Source of the DNA: DASXTB01 sp036505615
Lineage (GTDB): Bacteria > Acidobacteriota > UBA6911 > JACQSX01
Length of the DNA: 7,072 nt
Direction of reading: 5' to 3'
Assembly: GCA_036505615.1 (NCBI GenBank)
Contig: DASXTB010000407.1
Coordinates: 1 to 7,072, forward strand
The translations under genes were made by a program, and so were the position numbers. The notes beneath the pieces are model-generated. The model worked only from the letters and a program-made list of their open reading frames with translations, searched no databases and was not told the origin of the DNA. Positions 5,380 through 7,072 of the stretch are shown piece after piece (position 1 is the first letter of the stretch; each line of letters starts with the position of its first letter).

Positions 5380-5907
5380 CTAATAGCCTAACAGTCGGGA
5401 GCAGCGCGAGCAGAACTGGCTACCCTTTCGATCGGATTCTGAAAGTGTGTTTGAAAACCACATTACACAGTCCGTCCGCGAACAATGCTCCAGCCCGAAG
5501 GCATGACCCAGTTCATGAATCGCTTCCGTTACGGCGCGGCGTTCCAGCAAATCCTGATCTGCTGGTTCTCCGTAAAGCCGGGGATCGAGCCGCGCGGTCG
5601 AAAACACCGCTATTCGCTCCGACTTCGACGCCTCGCCAAACACGAAGTTCAGCTCGGGAACGTACAGGTCGACCGACACCATCCCCAGTCGGGTCTTCTT
5701 GTCGCCGGGTTCAATGATGGCAAGCATATTAAGGAGAAACGTGGATCGATATTGCTTGCGCTCGGGCGAATATGCAGCAGCCGGTACGGCAAGGCTTTTG
5801 CCAACAGTGGCGTGAATTTTGAACCGTTCGTGGATGGCTGACCTGACAGCCTCGGCCAAACCCGGTGGAATTTTATCAAAAGGGTGGATCACAACGGGCG
5901 TAAGCAT
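5380..5907 (-). CDS. amzA: Archaemetzincin-type zinc metalloprotease
   Basis: A complete 175-residue member of the archaemetzincin family (peptidase family M54). The zinc motif is H131-E-L-G-H135-A-F-G-L-E-H141 followed by C142; C147-V-M149 supplies the Met-turn, and C166-S-R-C169 completes the second, structural zinc site formed by four cysteines. Upstream segments RKQYRST (50-56), MVSVDLYVPELNFVFGEA (76-93) and STARLDP (103-109) are also family-typical. No signal peptide, so cytoplasmic. Archaeal and vertebrate members are aminopeptidase-like or of uncertain substrate; bacterial ones are sporadic and usually ascribed to transfer from archaea. An in-frame TGA 12 bases upstream of the ATG limits the start; no good ribosome site is seen. 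It is convergent with the isomerase-like gene and divergent from the response regulator. Confidence 0.9.
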   Translation of the reverse strand: MLTPVVIHPFDKIPPGLAEAVRSAIHERFKIHATVGKSLAVPAAAYSPERKQYRSTFLLNMLAIIEPGDKKTRLGMVSVDLYVPELNFVFGEASKSERIAVFSTARLDPRLYGEPADQDLLERRAVTEAIHELGHAFGLEHCSRTDCVMWFSNTLSESDRKGSQFCSRCSRLLGY

Positions 5908-6033
5908 AAGATCAGTTCATCTTATTCCAGGCACTGTGAGCGAAGACACTGCTTTTTGAATCGACACATGTTCCACTCCCCCCTGTCAGCGTCTTTGCAC
6001 AGCGGGGAGTAAATCCACGCAGTTCCACCTTCG
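5908..6033. other. Divergent promoter region, archaemetzincin / response regulator
   Basis: 126 bp between two divergently read genes. It must contain both promoters, but I cannot identify a convincing -35/-10 pair, and neither gene has a clear Shine-Dalgarno sequence. No long palindrome is present, unlike the other gaps of this window. Confidence 0.4.
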
Positions 6034-6708
6034 ATGTCGAAAGCTAAAGTTTGCATTCTGACGAGAGACAAGTTCCGCTATATCGGAATATTTAGCACGC
6101 TCATCAAAGACGGCGATTTGATTGTTTCTGATACGCGCGACTTGCATGATCCGATGGATCCGATTATAAAATTTCAGCCGGATGTGGCGGTCGTCGATAT
6201 CACCACCATAGTGCTCGATTTGCCAACATACGCCAGGGATTGTAAACGCATCTCGCCGCAAACCAGAATTCTGGCGATAGGGATCATCGACGACGACGAC
6301 ATAGTGGTCGCCCTGCATGCCGGGGTCCGCGGCTACCTGAACATCTTATATTTCGCTGATGAAATTATCGATGCAATTAAGGCCGTCCATCAGGGAAGCG
6401 CATGGATCACAGGCAAGCTGATGGGTCGATTCATTGATGAAATTGCGTCGAAACTCGAACAGCAGGACAAGAAGAAACGAAAGAAAACAACAGGTGAGCT
6501 GACCGAAACTCAGCAAAGGGTTTTGCAGTTACTTGCCAGCGAAGGCCTGACAAACAAAGAAATAGCAGCCCACTTGGCCATTGAAGAGAGAACGGTTGAA
6601 TTCCATATCACAAACCTATTGCGCAGGTTTGGCGTGCCGAATCGTAATCGCCTGATTATCTACGCCATAAAACACGGCCTCGTCCCGCTAAAGGAACTCC
6701 CCGTTTAG
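6034..6708 (+). CDS. NarL/FixJ-family response regulator (atypical receiver + LuxR-type HTH)
   Basis: A 224-residue two-domain regulator of usual length. Residues 4-120 form a receiver domain: beta-1 VCILTRDK has only one acidic residue (D12) where two are common, the phospho-acceptor aspartate is D55 in DVAVVDITT, and the alpha-4/beta-5 end GVRGYLNI (97-104) carries N103 where the near-invariant lysine normally sits. A basic linker QQDKKKRKKTT (143-153) leads to a LuxR-type helix-turn-helix: LTETQQRVLQLLASEGLTNKEIAAHL (156-181) and RTVEFHITNLLRRFGVPNRNRL (186-207), well conserved. It should bind DNA as a dimer. Loss of the lysine suggests altered or phosphorylation-independent signalling. 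No histidine kinase is adjacent. A TAA in frame 24 bases upstream restricts the start to 6034, although no ribosome site is obvious. Confidence 0.88.
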   Translation: MSKAKVCILTRDKFRYIGIFSTLIKDGDLIVSDTRDLHDPMDPIIKFQPDVAVVDITTIVLDLPTYARDCKRISPQTRILAIGIIDDDDIVVALHAGVRGYLNILYFADEIIDAIKAVHQGSAWITGKLMGRFIDEIASKLEQQDKKKRKKTTGELTETQQRVLQLLASEGLTNKEIAAHLAIEERTVEFHITNLLRRFGVPNRNRLIIYAIKHGLVPLKELPV

Positions 6709-6749
6709 ATGCGACGCTTTTCGATTGGCTTGTGAAACAAGAATGAAAT

Positions 6750-6771
6750 GCACTGCGGTTTGCCGCAGTGC
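6750..6771 (+). terminator. Hairpin downstream of the response regulator
   Basis: GCACTGCGG (6750-6758) pairs perfectly with CCGCAGTGC (6763-6771) around loop TTTG, 41 bases after the stop codon. The following GAATTTCC is only weakly T-rich, so it is a terminator of uncertain strength or a 3' stabilising hairpin. Confidence 0.55.
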
Positions 6772-6947
6772 GAATTTCCACAGTCCAACCTTCCCCCACT
6801 GGGCATTATTCATCCCTGCCAGGCGGTTTCCCGCTGTATCGGCTTCAGAGCAGGCAGCCTATAGATAAAGCATCACTCCGGGCCGCGGTAACACGACAAC
6901 CGCCCCTGTAGCGACGGACAGAGACTCTGGACCTGAACCCTGAAGAA

Positions 6948-6953
6948 AGGAGG
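6948..6953 (+). promoter_or_regulatory. Strong Shine-Dalgarno sequence of the candidate leader ORF
   Basis: AGGAGG inside GAAAGGAGGTC is a near-complete match to the 16S anti-SD, but only two bases separate it from the ATG at 6956. GACCT at 6930-6934 could pair with AGGTC at 6951-6955 and cover it. Confidence 0.45.
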
Positions 6954-6955
6954 TC

Positions 6956-7045
6956 ATGGCATCACATCCAAATGACTGCACTAAAGGCGGGGGGACAAGG
7001 AACAGGTTTGCGGTGCTTCAGGAGCACCAAGAAGTAACCATTTGA
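6956..7045 (+). CDS. Candidate 29-residue leader ORF, unknown product
   Basis: ATG to TGA encodes 29 residues beginning MASHPNDCTKGGGTRNRF and ending EHQEVTI. I recognise no family. A strong AGGAGG precedes it, but at only two bases, tighter than normal. The frame ends 17 bases before the ATG of the next gene, and its 3' part contains the perfect hairpin 7012-7028. That arrangement resembles a translated leader or a small first gene of an operon. The peptide has no hydrophobic segment, a single cysteine, and no run of one amino acid that would suggest classical attenuation. It could equally be untranslated leader RNA. Confidence 0.35.
   Translation: MASHPNDCTKGGGTRNRFAVLQEHQEVTI
7012..7028 (+). 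promoter_or_regulatory. Hairpin at the 3' end of the candidate leader ORF
   Basis: GGTGCT (7012-7017) and AGCACC (7023-7028) form a perfect 6-bp stem with loop TCAGG, 22 bases before the next ribosome site. No T-tract follows, so it is not a terminator by itself; an effect on translation of the downstream gene is possible. Confidence 0.4.
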
Positions 7046-7050
7046 AGTTT

Positions 7051-7055
7051 AGGAG
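7051..7055 (+). promoter_or_regulatory. Ribosome binding site of the gene leaving the window
   Basis: AGGAG, seven bases before the ATG at 7063, which is good spacing. It is the main evidence that a gene begins here. Confidence 0.65.
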
Positions 7056-7062
7056 AATTACC

Positions 7063-7072
7063 ATGATGCGAA
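7063..7072 (+). CDS. Start of an unidentified gene (three codons visible)
   Basis: The codons ATG ATG CGA (Met-Met-Arg) follow a well-placed AGGAG. The basic residue right after the start could open a signal peptide, but nothing can be said about function. ATG 7066 is an equally possible start. Confidence 0.55.

Larger units (their letters stand above)
6709..7072 (+). other. Leader region upstream of a gene leaving the window
   Basis: Apart from the hairpin at 6750-6771, this 364-bp stretch holds no long open frame. It contains TATAGAT (6860-6866), which could be a -10 box but has no matching -35, a short dyad CAGAG-A-CTCTG (6919-6929), a candidate small ORF (6956-7045) and the ribosome site and first codons of the next gene. 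I compared it with common riboswitches by eye and saw none of their conserved cores. Confidence 0.45.

Noticed and set aside
6780..6955. Possible riboswitch in the leader of the last gene
   Set aside because: I looked for the conserved cores of c-di-GMP, SAM, TPP and cobalamin riboswitches and found none. A covariance-model search against Rfam would settle it.

Overview
This 7.07 kb window looks like a piece of a soil-type bacterial chromosome, most plausibly from Acidobacteriota (Solibacter/Bryobacter-like), with Verrucomicrobiota or Planctomycetota as alternatives. The reasons are the moderately high G+C, several exported sugar-metabolism proteins with twin-arginine-type signals, and intergenic gaps packed with short palindromic repeats. 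The taxon is inferred from gene style and repeat style; nothing in the window fixes it.

Layout. The left part is read on the minus strand: a 725-residue secreted GH50-like (beta-agarase-like) glycoside hydrolase (373-2550), a cruciform-type repeat just after its stop codon (299-365), and the first 65 codons of a Tat-exported Gfo/Idh/MocA oxidoreductase running off the left edge (1-197). A 420-bp gap (2551-2970) holds two inverted copies of a 28-bp palindrome and a possible tiny His-rich ORF. The plus strand then carries an aldo/keto reductase (2971-3942), a repeat-filled gap (3944-4138), and a Tat-signal sugar phosphate isomerase/epimerase-type TIM barrel (4235-5101). A non-autonomous element of about 237 bp with long imperfect inverted ends (5108-5344) separates it from a convergent minus-strand archaemetzincin (5380-5907). 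Divergent from that is a NarL/FixJ-type response regulator (6034-6708) followed by a hairpin. The right end has a possible 29-codon leader ORF and the first codons of another gene.

How the genes may work together. The glycoside hydrolase, the oxidoreductase, the aldo/keto reductase and the isomerase/epimerase-like protein suggest a carbohydrate-processing neighbourhood: cleave a glycan outside the cytoplasm, then oxidise, epimerise or eliminate on the sugar. Export signals on three of the four fit periplasmic chemistry, but no substrate can be read from the sequence. The archaemetzincin and the response regulator show no obvious link to that theme.

The least ordinary signals are the repeats: several different palindromic families in 7 kb, one pair with a compensatory stem substitution, and one inverted-repeat element with an insertion in only one arm. 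I see no CRISPR array, tRNA, rRNA, transposase or recognisable defence system.
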